Origin: Thermomonas fusca DSM 15424
Lineage (GTDB): Bacteria > Pseudomonadota > Gammaproteobacteria > Xanthomonadales > Xanthomonadaceae
Length of the DNA stretch: 64,000 nucleotides
Assembly: GCF_000423885.1 (NCBI RefSeq)
Contig: NZ_KE384101.1
Coordinates: forward strand, 122,881-186,880
Reading direction: 5' to 3'
Part shown: positions 49,189-57,749 of the stretch, in pieces
Layout: each line of letters opens with the position of its first letter
How positions within the stretch are numbered: position 1 is the first letter of the stretch
Notes under the pieces: generated by a model
Database searches by the model: none
Seen by the model: only the letters and a program-made list of their open reading frames with translations
What the model was told of the DNA's origin: nothing
Program-made: the position numbers and the translations under genes

Positions 49189-50460
49189 ATGGAACCGCTG
49201 GATTCGATCTACCGCTGGAGCGAACGCTTGCGCGACCCGGCCCGGGCCGGCAGCTTCGGCCGCTTCGTGCTGCGGCGCTTCCTCGACGACCGCCTGTTCG
49301 AAGCGGCCGGCGCGCTGTCCTACACCACCGCGTTTGCATTGGTGCCGCTGTCGATGGTGGCGTTCGGCGTGCTGTCGGCGTTCCCGGTGTTCGATGCCTG
49401 GAGCGCGCGCCTCAGCGGCTACATCTTCGCCAACTTCGTGCCGCGGGCCGCGCAGGCGGTGTCCGGCTACCTCACCGATTTCTCATCCAACACCAAGTCG
49501 CTGACCACTGCCGGCGCGCTGGCGCTGATCGTGTCGCTGATGGTGACGCTGAGCAGCGTGGAGGCGATCTTCAACCGGATCTGGCGGGTGCCCACCGCGC
49601 GGCCGAAGTTCGGCCGCTTCCTTGTGTACTGGACGGTGCTGACCCTGGGCACGCTGGTGGCCGCGGCCAGCCTGGCGCTGTCCACCCGCTTCTTCGCGCT
49701 GGCGATCTTCGAAACCCTGGCCGGGCGCTGGCTGGAGGCGCTGATGCTGCGGCTGGCGCCGATGGGAATCGAGCTGCTGGCGTTCGCCGCGGTGTTCAAG
49801 GTGGTGCCGCACCGCACCGTCGCGTGGCGGCATGCGCTGGCCGGCGGGCTGCTGTCGATGGCGCTGTTCGAATGCGTCAAGGCCGGGTTGGGCCTGTACC
49901 TCGGCAGCTTCGATTCCTACCAGAAGATCTACGGCGCGGTAGCGCTGGTGCCGATCCTGATGCTGTGGATCTTCCTGAGCTGGGTGTCGATCCTGTTCGG
50001 CGCCTCGTTCGCCTCGTCGATGTCGGCGTTCCGCTACCAGCCGCAGGCGCTGCGGTTGCCGCACGGGCACGAGCTGTACGGGCTGCTGCGCATGCTCGGC
50101 CGCTTCCAGCACGCGCGTGCCAGTGGCAATGGCCTGACCAGCGAACAGATCGAGGCGATGGAGCCCAGCCTGACCGACAGCATGGTGCAGTCGCTGCTGG
50201 GGCGGATGGCCAGCATCAACGTGCTGCAGCGGGCCGAGAGCGGGCAGTGGCTGCTGGCGCGCGACCTCGACGACGTGCGCCTGGACGAACTGTACGAGGC
50301 CGCCCAACTGCGGATCCCCGCGGTCGACGTGCCGGTGCCGCAGCCGGACGATGCGCTGGGCGTGGCCGTGCGCGAAACCATCGCGCTGCTGCGCACCCCC
50401 CTGCAGCAGCCGTTGCGGCAACCCGTTTCCAGTGTCTATGCCGGGATCCAGGAAGAATGA
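49189..50460 (+). CDS. YihY/virulence-factor-BrkB family inner membrane protein
   Basis: 423 residues. The first 290 residues hold six hydrophobic helices with the family signatures ALSYTTAFALVPLSMVAFGVLSAFPVF, LMVTLSSVEAIFNRIWRV, AFAAVFKVVPHRTVAWRHALAGGLL and YQKIYGAVALVPILMLWIFLSWVSILFGA. The remaining 130 residues form a soluble tail with a winged-helix-like pattern. Older annotation as ribonuclease BN is not supported. Function unknown. The stop overlaps the TlpA-like gene (ATGA). Confidence 0.92.
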   Translation: MEPLDSIYRWSERLRDPARAGSFGRFVLRRFLDDRLFEAAGALSYTTAFALVPLSMVAFGVLSAFPVFDAWSARLSGYIFANFVPRAAQAVSGYLTDFSSNTKSLTTAGALALIVSLMVTLSSVEAIFNRIWRVPTARPKFGRFLVYWTVLTLGTLVAAASLALSTRFFALAIFETLAGRWLEALMLRLAPMGIELLAFAAVFKVVPHRTVAWRHALAGGLLSMALFECVKAGLGLYLGSFDSYQKIYGAVALVPILMLWIFLSWVSILFGASFASSMSAFRYQPQALRLPHGHELYGLLRMLGRFQHARASGNGLTSEQIEAMEPSLTDSMVQSLLGRMASINVLQRAESGQWLLARDLDDVRLDELYEAAQLRIPAVDVPVPQPDDALGVAVRETIALLRTPLQQPLRQPVSSVYAGIQEE

Positions 50461-51038
50461 ATCGCATGCACTTTCGTTTCGTCGCCCTGCTGCTGTCGGG
50501 CCTGCTCGCGGCCTGCTCGCGCGGGCCAGACCCCGCGCCGCAGGCGACCGCGCCCGCGGCCAAGCCCAAGCCCGCTTCCGCCGCGGCGCAGCCGCCGCAG
50601 GTGGAGCGCCCGTCGCTGCGCGTCACCACCCTGGACGGCGCGGATTACGACCTGGCCGGCCAGCGTGGCAAGTGGGTGATCGTCAATTACTGGGCCACCT
50701 GGTGCGGGCCGTGCATCAAGGAAATGCCGGAGCTGTCGGCGCTGGCGGCGATGCGCCAGCACATCGCGGTGATCGGACTGGCCTATGAGGACACCAGCGA
50801 GGACGAGCTGCGCGCGTTCCTGGCCAAACGCCCCGTGGCCTACCCGATCGCACGCATCGACGTGTACGAGCCGCCGAAGGATTTCGGTGCGCCGCGCGGC
50901 CTGCCCACGACCTGGCTGATCGGCCCCGACGGCAGGATGCTGCGCAAGTACACCGGGCCGGTGACCGCGCGCATGCTGGAAGAAGACATCGCCGGGTTCG
51001 GCGGGCCGAAGCCGGCCGCCGCCGCACCGGCTGGTTGA
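50457..51038 (+). CDS. TlpA-like thioredoxin lipoprotein
   Basis: 193 residues from ATG 50457, with aggaag just upstream. The lipobox LLAAC places the lipidated cysteine at C20. A Pro/Ala-rich spacer (about 22-50) follows, then a thioredoxin fold with WCGPC at 82-86, VIVNYWATWC and the cis-proline region GLPTTWLIGPDGRMLRKYTG. It is likely a membrane-tethered periplasmic disulfide reductase, for example in cytochrome c or metal-centre maturation. The mature lipoprotein depends on the Lgt and Lol functions also encoded here. The gene is coupled to the YihY gene and followed by acylphosphatase after one base. Confidence 0.92.
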   Translation: MNRMHFRFVALLLSGLLAACSRGPDPAPQATAPAAKPKPASAAAQPPQVERPSLRVTTLDGADYDLAGQRGKWVIVNYWATWCGPCIKEMPELSALAAMRQHIAVIGLAYEDTSEDELRAFLAKRPVAYPIARIDVYEPPKDFGAPRGLPTTWLIGPDGRMLRKYTGPVTARMLEEDIAGFGGPKPAAAAPAG

Positions 51039-51039
51039 G

Positions 51040-51312
51040 ATGGCCGCCGCCCGCTTCCTCGTCAGCGGCCGGGTGCAGGGCGTGTGGTTCCGCGCGTCCA
51101 CCCGCGACGAGGCGCTGCGGCTGGGGTTGTCCGGGCATGCGCGCAACCTCGCCGACGGCAGCGTGGAAGTGCTGGCGGCTGGCGACGATGCGGCGATCGA
51201 CGCGCTGCAACGCTGGCTGCAGCGCGGCCCGCCACTGGCGCGGGTGGACGAGGTGGCGCGCTTCGATGCGAACGCTGCTGCCGTTGCCGGCGCGGGGTTC
51301 ACGACCGGCTGA
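51040..51312 (+). CDS. acyP: acylphosphatase
   Basis: 90 residues: the classic acylphosphatase fold. Catalytic R18 lies in GRVQGVWFRAST and catalytic N36 in GHARNLADGSVEV. It hydrolyses carboxyl-phosphate bonds such as those in acetyl phosphate, 1,3-bisphosphoglycerate or carbamoyl phosphate. It begins one base after the TlpA-like stop. The last 20 residues are Ala-rich and less conserved. Convergent with ppk2, with 6 bp between the stops. Confidence 0.95.
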   Translation: MAAARFLVSGRVQGVWFRASTRDEALRLGLSGHARNLADGSVEVLAAGDDAAIDALQRWLQRGPPLARVDEVARFDANAAAVAGAGFTTG

Positions 51313-51318
51313 GCCGGC

Positions 51319-52095
51319 TCAGGGCTTGAAGCCGGGAATCGGCTTGAGTGCGCGATAGCGTTCCTTCGCCAGCCTGCCGGTCAGCGGTGGGAAGGCAATG
51401 TCGGGCGCATCGATGCGGGTGTCGGGCAGGCGGTTCAACAGGTCGCGGATCAGGCTCAGCCGGCCCAGTTTCTGGTCGTTGAAATCCACCAGCGTCCACG
51501 GCGCCTGTTCGCTGTGGGTGGCCTTGAGCATCGCCTCGCGCGCGTCGGTATAGGCGCGGTAGCGGGTGCGCGCCTCCAGGTCGATGGGCGAGAGCTTCCA
51601 GCCCTTGAGCGGGTTGTCCAGGCGTTCCGCGAAGCGCTTTTCCTGCTTGTCCTGGTCGCAGCACAGCCAGTATTTGAACAGCAGGATGCCGTCGTCGACC
51701 AGCTGCCGCTCGAACTGCGGGGTGGCGCGCAGGAACGCCGTTACCTGTGTGTCGCTGGCGAAGCCCATCACCTTCTCGACCCCGGCGCGGTTGTACCAGC
51801 TGCGGTCGAACAGGACGATCTCGCCGACCGCGGGCAGCTGCGCGATGTAGCGCTGGAAATACCATTGGCCAGCTTCGCGTTCGGTCGGCTTCGGCAATGC
51901 CACCACCCGGCACTGGCGCGGATTGAGGTGTTCGTGGATGGCGCTGATGGCGCCGCCTTTGCCGGCGGTGTCGCGGCCCTCGAACAGCACCACCAGCCGC
52001 CGGCCGCTGTGCTGCAGCCAACGCGCGGCGTGGGCCAGTTCCACCTGCATCGGCTCCAGCAGGGCTTCGTACTGCTTGCGCGTGAGCCGGCTCAT
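51319..52095 (-). CDS. ppk2: polyphosphate kinase 2
   Basis: 258 residues, single-domain PPK2. Walker A GRDTAGKGG at 40-48, lid and helix features PTEREAGQWYFQRY, Walker B VLFDRSWYNRAG with D97-R98, and WLCCDQDKQEKRFAERLDNPLKGWKLSPID are all diagnostic. PPK2 enzymes use polyphosphate to phosphorylate ADP, GDP or AMP; this compact one-domain form is class I-like. Its start overlaps the stop of the preceding helix-turn-helix gene by one base (TGATG), making a two-gene unit. A stress-energy role is plausible. Confidence 0.94.
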   Translation of the reverse strand: MSRLTRKQYEALLEPMQVELAHAARWLQHSGRRLVVLFEGRDTAGKGGAISAIHEHLNPRQCRVVALPKPTEREAGQWYFQRYIAQLPAVGEIVLFDRSWYNRAGVEKVMGFASDTQVTAFLRATPQFERQLVDDGILLFKYWLCCDQDKQEKRFAERLDNPLKGWKLSPIDLEARTRYRAYTDAREAMLKATHSEQAPWTLVDFNDQKLGRLSLIRDLLNRLPDTRIDAPDIAFPPLTGRLAKERYRALKPIPGFKP

Positions 52096-52424
52096 CAGCG
52101 CGCCACCTTCGGCTTCATGCTGCGCGCCACCTCCAGCAGGGCGCCCTGCTGGCGGGTGCCCAGGCTGCGGTAGGCGGCCAGCAGCTCGTGTTCGCCCTTG
52201 GTACGGGCGGGATCCAGGGAGCTGGCGAGTTCCGACAGCAGCGCGCTGGCCGGCACGCCAAAGGCGCGGGCGAGGGCGTCGACCTGATCGCGCCCGGGCA
52301 GCTTCTCGCCCTTCAGCCAGGCATTGACGGTACCGATCCCGGCCCTGGGGATGGCGGTGGCGATGTCCGCCACGGACAGGCCGCGGGCCTTGCTGAGCAG
52401 TCGCAGGGTGGCGTCGATCGACAT
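52095..52424 (-). CDS. XRE-type helix-turn-helix protein coupled to ppk2
   Basis: 109 residues. An N-terminal Cro/CI-like domain (about 4-65) contains SVADIATAIPRAGIGTVNAWLKGEKLPGRDQVDALARAFGVPASAL, with the recognition helix in GTVNAWLKG. A C-terminal helix region (about 70-105, EHELLAAYRSLGTRQQGALLEVARSM) looks like a dimerisation segment. No effector domain is visible. Being translationally coupled to ppk2, it may regulate that gene or sit with it by history only. Confidence 0.8.
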   Translation of the reverse strand: MSIDATLRLLSKARGLSVADIATAIPRAGIGTVNAWLKGEKLPGRDQVDALARAFGVPASALLSELASSLDPARTKGEHELLAAYRSLGTRQQGALLEVARSMKPKVAR

Positions 52425-52499
52425 CGTCGTTCCTTTGCGGGCAGGTAGGCGACGAGTGTAGATCGGTTGCCGCAGGGCCGCGTCAGTCCGCGGTACGGC

Positions 52500-52943
52500 T
52501 CAAAGCGCCAGCGAATACCACTGGGTGGCGTCTTCCCGCCAGCCGGCGGCGATGTACAGCGCGCGCGCCGCCGCGTTGTCGCGGCTGGTTTCCAGCGAAA
52601 TGCCGGCCGCCCCGTCTTCACGCGCGAACGCCGCGGCGGCGTCCAGCAGCGCGCGGGCCACGCCCCGGCGGCGCGCGCCGGCATCGACGTACAGGTCGTT
52701 GAGGATCCAGGTCTTTGCGGTGCGCACCGAGGAGAACATCGGATACAGCTGGACGAAGCCGACGGTTGCGCCCGCGCGCTTGGCCAGCAGCACGGTCGAT
52801 TCGCCGAAGCGCAGGCGCTCGCGCAGCCATTGGCGTGCGAGCGCGGGGTCCGGCGGCTGGCCGTAGAACTGGCGGTAGGCGTCGAACAGTGCGGCCAGCG
52901 CATCGAGGTCGGCGGGGCCGGCGCGGGAAATCGAAATCGTCAT
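52500..52943 (-). CDS. GNAT-family N-acetyltransferase
   Basis: 147 residues, single GNAT fold. Acetyl-CoA-binding motif A lies in LYVDAGARRRGVARALLDAAAAFA (R/Q-x-x-G-x-G/A loop). The N-terminal part ISISRAGPADLDALAALFDAYRQFYG and the final AARALYIAAGWREDATQWYSLAL are typical. The substrate is unknown; RimI-like protein acetylation and small-molecule acetylation are both possible. It lies 64 bp downstream of prfA on the same strand; that gap holds a short repeat-like hairpin. Confidence 0.88.
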   Translation of the reverse strand: MTISISRAGPADLDALAALFDAYRQFYGQPPDPALARQWLRERLRFGESTVLLAKRAGATVGFVQLYPMFSSVRTAKTWILNDLYVDAGARRRGVARALLDAAAAFAREDGAAGISLETSRDNAAARALYIAAGWREDATQWYSLAL

Positions 52944-52958
52944 GGGAATCCCTTGTTC

Positions 52959-52983
52959 GTCGTGCCCGCGGCGGCGGGAATCC
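52959..52983. repeat. REP-like hairpin with cccgc/gcggg core
   Basis: Arms cccgc (52965-52969) and gcggg (52974-52978) with loop ggcg, flanked by gtcgt and aatcc. The pattern resembles the hairpin at 60491-60518, which suggests a dispersed intergenic element. It lies between prfA and the GNAT gene. Confidence 0.45.
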
Positions 52984-53007
52984 GGTGTGCTGGCCGTCGC
53001 CAGTGCC

Positions 53008-54096
53008 TCACGCCTCGCGCGCCAGCTGCGCCAAGGCCTCAGCCTGCTGTTCCTGCTGCAGGCGGAGGATCAGCGGGCCGAGGTCGCCTTCGAGGATGTT
53101 CGGCAGGTCGTACAGGGTCAGCCCTTCCACGCGGTGGTCGGTAATCCGGCCCTGCGGATAGCTGTAGGTGCGGATGCGCTGGCTGCGGTCGCCGCTGCCC
53201 ACCTGCAGCTTGCGGTCGGCGGCGGTGGCGGCGGCGCGCTTTTCCAGCTCGGCCTCCACCAGCATCGCCTGCAGGCGCTTCATCGCCTTGTCGCGGTTGG
53301 CGTGCTGGCTGCGCTCGGTCTGCGACTCCACCACCACGCCGGTGGGCACATGGGTGATGCGGATCGCCGATTCGGTCTTGTTGACGTGCTGGCCGCCGGC
53401 GCCGGAGCTGCGGAAGGTGTCCACCTTCAGGTCGGCGGGATTGATGATGATCTCGGTATCGCCGCTGCTCTCCAGCGCGATGATCGCCACCGTCGCCGCC
53501 GAGGTATGGATGCGGCCCTGCGATTCGGTGGCCGGCACCCGCTGCACGCGGTGGGTGCCGGATTCGTACTTCAGCTGCGCATAGGCACCGTTGCCTTCCA
53601 CGCGGGCGATGATTTCCTTGTAGCCGCCGTGGTCGCCGGGGTTGGCCGATTCCACCTCGACCCGCCATCCGCGGGTTTCCGCGTAGCGCGCGTACATGCG
53701 GAACAGGTCGCCGGCGAAGATCGCGGCCTCGTCACCGCCGGCACCGGCGCGCACTTCCAGGTACAGGCCGCCGTCGTCGCGTGCGTCCTTCGGCACCAGC
53801 TGGGCCAGCAGTTCGCCTTCCAGCTGGGCAAGCCGGGCGGTTGCAGCGGCGATCTCGTCGTCCGCCAGCTCGCGCAGTTCCGGGTCGTCGCGCATCGCCT
53901 GCGCCGCGGAAAGATCTTCGCGCGCCTGCGCCTCCGCGGCCAGCGCATCGGCCACCGGCTGCAGGCTGGCGAATTCGCGCGACAGCGCGCGGAAGCGCGC
54001 TTGGTCGGCGGCCACGGACGGATCGGCGAGCAGGCGCTCCACTTCCTCGCGTCGCTCCAGCAGCGCTTCCAGCTTGCGGCGCAGGGCGGGAGTCAT
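53008..54096 (-). CDS. prfA: peptide chain release factor 1
   Basis: 362 residues. The anticodon-like tripeptide P188-A-T190 in RVPATESQGRIHTSA reads UAA/UAG. The GGQ motif at 234-236 in SSGAGGQHVNK triggers peptidyl-tRNA hydrolysis; its glutamine is the PrmC target. The coiled N-terminal domain and length are normal for RF1. The start overlaps the hemA stop (ATGA), the usual hemA-prfA order in gammaproteobacteria, though prmC is not the next gene here. Confidence 0.98.
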   Translation of the reverse strand: MTPALRRKLEALLERREEVERLLADPSVAADQARFRALSREFASLQPVADALAAEAQAREDLSAAQAMRDDPELRELADDEIAAATARLAQLEGELLAQLVPKDARDDGGLYLEVRAGAGGDEAAIFAGDLFRMYARYAETRGWRVEVESANPGDHGGYKEIIARVEGNGAYAQLKYESGTHRVQRVPATESQGRIHTSAATVAIIALESSGDTEIIINPADLKVDTFRSSGAGGQHVNKTESAIRITHVPTGVVVESQTERSQHANRDKAMKRLQAMLVEAELEKRAAATAADRKLQVGSGDRSQRIRTYSYPQGRITDHRVEGLTLYDLPNILEGDLGPLILRLQQEQQAEALAQLAREA

Positions 54097-55340
54097 GCGT
54101 CGGCGTCGCCCTTGCCGGCGGTGAACAGGCGGATCGCCGCCTCGCCGAGCGCGGCGTCCTCGCGCAGCGCGGCGCTGGGCGCGTGCAGCAGCTTGTTGGT
54201 CAGGGTGTGCGCCAGCAGGTCCAGCACCTCCGCCGGATCGCGGCCGGCGGCAAGCTGCGCGCGCGCCTTCGCCAGCGCCTGCGCCTGCACCGCCTGGCCG
54301 TGCTCGCGCAGGCGGCGCAGCGGGGCCGCTGCATCGCCCTGGCCGAGTGCGGAAATGAAGCGTGAAGCGTGCACCTCGATGATCGCCTCGGCCTGCTCGG
54401 CGGCGTTGCGCCGGGCGGCGCGGTTGTCCTCGATCGCCCGCTCCAGGTCATCGACCGTGTACAGGAAGACGTCGCGCAGGGTGGCGACGTCCTCGGCGAT
54501 GTCGCGCGGCACCGCCAGGTCCAGCAGCAGCATCGGCCGGTGCCTGCGCGAGCGCAGCGCCTGCTCGACCTGGGCGCGCTGGAGGATCGGCTGGCGTGCG
54601 GCAGTGGCGGAAATGACGATGTCGGCTTCGGCCAGGTGGCGATCCAGTTCCTCCAGCGGCAGTGCGAAGCCGCCGTGGCGCCGGGCCAGGTCCTGCGCGT
54701 GGGCGAGCGTGCGGTTGGCGATCAACAGCCGGCGCACCTTGCCGGCCACCAGGTGGCGGGCGGCCAGTTCGATAGTCTCGCCGGCGCCGATCAGCAGCAC
54801 GTCCGATTCATCCAGCCGCGCGAACGATTCCTGCGCCAGCCGCACCGCGGTGGAGGCGACGCTGACCGGGTTGCGCCCGATGGTGGTTTCGGTGCGCGCG
54901 CGCTTGGCGGTGGCGAAGGCCTGCTGGAACGCGCGGTCGAGCGGGCCGCCGAGGCTGCCGGCATCGCGCGCATCGTTCCAGGCCTGCTTGACCTGGCCGA
55001 GGATCTGCGGCTCGCCCAATACCAGTGAATCCAGCCCGGTCGCGACCCGGAACAGGTGGCGCACTGCATCGGCCTCGTCGTGCCGGTACAGGTAGGCATG
55101 CAGGTCGTCGCCGGCGCGCTGCTGGCCGGCCAGCCAGTTGGCCAGCGCGTCGGGGCCGTTGTCGCTGCGGGCGTACAGCTCGGTGCGGTTGCAGGTCGAC
55201 AGCAGCACCGCTTCCTGCACGCCGGCCTGTGCACGCAGCGACGCCAACGCCTGCCGCAGCGTATCCGGGCCGAACGCCACCGTTTCGCGCAGGGAAACCG
55301 GCGCGGTCTGGTGGTTGATGCCGAGGACATACAGGCTCAT
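54093..55340 (-). CDS. hemA: glutamyl-tRNA reductase
   Basis: 415 residues from ATG 55340 (MSLYVLGINHQTAPVSLRE). Catalytic C50 in LLSTCNRTELY, the NADPH domain with VLLIGAGETIELAARHL and LIANRTLAHAQDLA, and a C-terminal helical dimerisation domain. It reduces glutamyl-tRNA-Glu to glutamate-1-semialdehyde, the first step of the C5 heme pathway. The open frame continues upstream without support; ATG 55340 gives the conserved N-terminus. It is divergent from the TPR-lolB operon with a 91-bp shared upstream region. Confidence 0.97.
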   Translation of the reverse strand: MSLYVLGINHQTAPVSLRETVAFGPDTLRQALASLRAQAGVQEAVLLSTCNRTELYARSDNGPDALANWLAGQQRAGDDLHAYLYRHDEADAVRHLFRVATGLDSLVLGEPQILGQVKQAWNDARDAGSLGGPLDRAFQQAFATAKRARTETTIGRNPVSVASTAVRLAQESFARLDESDVLLIGAGETIELAARHLVAGKVRRLLIANRTLAHAQDLARRHGGFALPLEELDRHLAEADIVISATAARQPILQRAQVEQALRSRRHRPMLLLDLAVPRDIAEDVATLRDVFLYTVDDLERAIEDNRAARRNAAEQAEAIIEVHASRFISALGQGDAAAPLRRLREHGQAVQAQALAKARAQLAAGRDPAEVLDLLAHTLTNKLLHAPSAALREDAALGEAAIRLFTAGKGDADA

Positions 55341-55431
55341 GGGGCGTGGCGATGGCTGTGGTGCGCGACGAATTCGTTCAGTTGCCTGCGCTAAGCTGCG
55401 GGCCCGACCGCCAATTGTACCGGCCCTTGCC

Positions 55432-57120
55432 ATGCCCAATCCGCAACGCTCCGGTCCGCGCCCGTTCCCACTGGTTGCGCTGCTGGCCGCGCTGCTGGCC
55501 TGCACCGCGGTGGTAGCCGGCAATCCGGCTGCAGCGCAGACCCGGGTGGATCCGCTGGAAGCCAGCCTGGCCGGCGAATTCGCGCTGCAGGGCGGGCTGC
55601 TGCCGGAGGCGGCGCGACACTATCTGGATGCCGCGCGCGCCGCGCAGGACCCGGTGCTGGCCGAGCGGGCCACCCGCATCGCCCTGCTGGCCGATGAGGA
55701 CGCGCTGGCGCGTGAGGCGTACGACACCTGGCAGGCGCTGGCGCCGCAACCAAGCCTGGAGGCGCGGATGGTGGCCGCCAGCCTGGCCCTGCGCGCTGGC
55801 GACAAGCGCGCGGCGCGGCGCGAACTGCGCGCGCTGCTGGCCGAGCCCGATGGCTGGCGCCCGGCGCTGACCGCTCTGGTTGGCGCGGTCGGGCGCCGGC
55901 AGGCGCTGGTGGTGGCGATGCTTGAGGAGATCGTGGCCCGCGACGCCCTGCCGCACCAGCTGCAGGCCTGGCTGGGTTTCGGCGGGCTGGCGCAGCGGCT
56001 GGAGCAGCCGAAGCTGGTGGATCGCATCGTCCAGCAGGTGGTGGCGCGCTTCCCCGGCGAGCCGCGCGTGGCCCTGCTGCGGGCGCAGCTGCTGCGTGAA
56101 GGCGGCAAGCTGGAAGAGGCCCGCGCCGCGTTGGCTGCGCTGGGCGAGCCGGCGCAGCTGCCGCCGACCCTGCGCTGGGCGCTGGCCGGCGAATACGATG
56201 CGCTGAGCGATCCCGGCAAGGCCGCGCAGGTGCTGGCGCTGGGTGCGCAGGATGAAGCCATGTACGCCCGCCGTGCGGCGCTGCTGGACAAGGCCGGCGA
56301 CAAGGCCGGCCTGACCGCGCTGTACGAGGAGCTCAAGCGCGGCGCGACCACGCCCAATCCGATGCGGCGGCTGCTGCTGGGCCAGCTGGCGGAACTGCTG
56401 GAGCGCCACGACGAGGCGCTGACTTGGTATGCCAAGGTGCCGGGCGAACGGATGCAGGGCGCCGCCCGCCTGCGTGCCGCCAACGTGTTGCACGCGATGG
56501 GTCGGCCCGCGCAGGCATTCGAGGCCCTGCGCGCGCTGCAGGCCGACCCCGAGCTTACCGACGACAACCGTCGCGACGGTTACCTGCTGGAGGCGGAGCT
56601 GCGCCAGAAGGCCAGGGACGCCAACGGCGAGCAGGAGGCCTACGCGCGTGGCCTGGCGGCGTTCCCGGACGACCCGGCGCTGCTCTACGCCCGCGGCCTG
56701 ATGTGGGAGCGGCTGGACCAGATCGGCAAGGCCGAAGCGGACCTGCGCCGCCTGCTGGTGATCGACCCGGACAACGTCGCCGCGCTCAACGCGCTGGGCT
56801 ATACCCTCGCCGATCGCACCGACCGCTATCGCGAGGCGCTGGAACTGATCGACCGCGCGCGCGTGGCCGAGCCGGGCAACGCCGCCATCATCGACAGCTA
56901 TGGCTGGGTGTTGTTCCGGTTGGGCAAGGCCCGCGCCGCGCTGGACCACCTACGCCACGCCTACGCGCTGCAACAGGACCCCGACATCGCCAGCCATCTC
57001 GGCCAGGTGCTGTGGGTGCTGGGCCGCAAGGAGGAGGCGCGCAAGTATTTCGACGATGCGCGCCGTCTCGATCCGGACAACCGTTCGCTGCAGCGCGCGC
57101 TGCAGGAGACCGGGGCATGA
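55432..57120 (+). CDS. TPR-repeat protein upstream of lolB
   Basis: 562 residues from ATG 55432. An N-terminal hydrophobic segment (about 12-33, FPLVALLAALLACTAVVAGNPAAAQ) acts as signal peptide or anchor. The rest is helical with tetratricopeptide repeats, clearest at LLYARGLMWERLDQIGKAEADLRRLLVIDPDN and NAAIIDSYGWVLFRLGKARAALDHLRHAY. A periplasmic or envelope location is inferred. The gene is a conserved neighbour of lolB-ispE in related bacteria as I remember it. Its stop overlaps the lolB start (ATGA). Confidence 0.88.
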   Translation: MPNPQRSGPRPFPLVALLAALLACTAVVAGNPAAAQTRVDPLEASLAGEFALQGGLLPEAARHYLDAARAAQDPVLAERATRIALLADEDALAREAYDTWQALAPQPSLEARMVAASLALRAGDKRAARRELRALLAEPDGWRPALTALVGAVGRRQALVVAMLEEIVARDALPHQLQAWLGFGGLAQRLEQPKLVDRIVQQVVARFPGEPRVALLRAQLLREGGKLEEARAALAALGEPAQLPPTLRWALAGEYDALSDPGKAAQVLALGAQDEAMYARRAALLDKAGDKAGLTALYEELKRGATTPNPMRRLLLGQLAELLERHDEALTWYAKVPGERMQGAARLRAANVLHAMGRPAQAFEALRALQADPELTDDNRRDGYLLEAELRQKARDANGEQEAYARGLAAFPDDPALLYARGLMWERLDQIGKAEADLRRLLVIDPDNVAALNALGYTLADRTDRYREALELIDRARVAEPGNAAIIDSYGWVLFRLGKARAALDHLRHAYALQQDPDIASHLGQVLWVLGRKEEARKYFDDARRLDPDNRSLQRALQETGA

Positions 57121-57749
57121 GGCCAGCGGCGGGCGCGCTGCTGGCGCTGGCGCTGGCAGGCTGCGCGACGCTGCCGCGGCCAGTGGCGAGCGGCGATGTG
57201 CTTGCCGGCGACGCCGCCCAGCGCGTGCGCACGGCTGCACTGGGGCTGGCCGGCGGTGACTGCGCCGCACCCGCCTGGTCGCTGGTCGGCAGAGTGGCGC
57301 TGTCCAATGGCCGGCAGGGTGGCAGCGGCCGGATCGAATGGACGCAGGCGGCGGGCGCGCAGCGCCTGCAGCTGTCGGCGCCGGTGACGCGGCAGAGCTG
57401 GGTGCTGGAGGTCGATGGTGGTGGCGCCGTGCTGCAGGGCGTGGCCGAAACGCCGCTGCGCGATTCCGATCCCGCGCGGCTATTGCGCGAGGCCACCGGC
57501 TGGGACATCCCGGTGGCTGCGCTTGGCTGCTGGGTGCGCGGCGCGGCCGCCGCCGCGGCAGGGCTTGGCCCGGCGCGGATCGCCTACGGGCTTGACCTGC
57601 TGCCGCGGCGGATCGAGCAGGGCGGCTGGACGGTGGAATACGACGGCTGGAATGCCGATGCCGGCGGTCTGCCGCTGCCGGGGAAGGTCGAGGCTCGCCG
57701 GGGCGAGGATCGCGTGCGGCTGGTTATCGACCAGTGGGCGGCGGAATGA
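57117..57749 (+). CDS. lolB: outer-membrane lipoprotein receptor LolB
   Basis: 210 residues. The lipobox LALAGC puts the lipidated cysteine at C16. The LolB-like beta-barrel region has WSLVGRVALSNGRQGGSGRIEWTQ, LQLSAPVTRQSWVLEV, LLREATGWDIPVAALGCWVRG and WTVEYDGWN. LolB accepts lipoproteins from LolA and inserts them into the inner leaflet of the outer membrane. Sequence conservation in this family is low, so the lipobox plus position before ispE is the main support. Coupled to both neighbours by ATGA overlaps. Confidence 0.93.
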   Translation: MRPAAGALLALALAGCATLPRPVASGDVLAGDAAQRVRTAALGLAGGDCAAPAWSLVGRVALSNGRQGGSGRIEWTQAAGAQRLQLSAPVTRQSWVLEVDGGGAVLQGVAETPLRDSDPARLLREATGWDIPVAALGCWVRGAAAAAAGLGPARIAYGLDLLPRRIEQGGWTVEYDGWNADAGGLPLPGKVEARRGEDRVRLVIDQWAAE

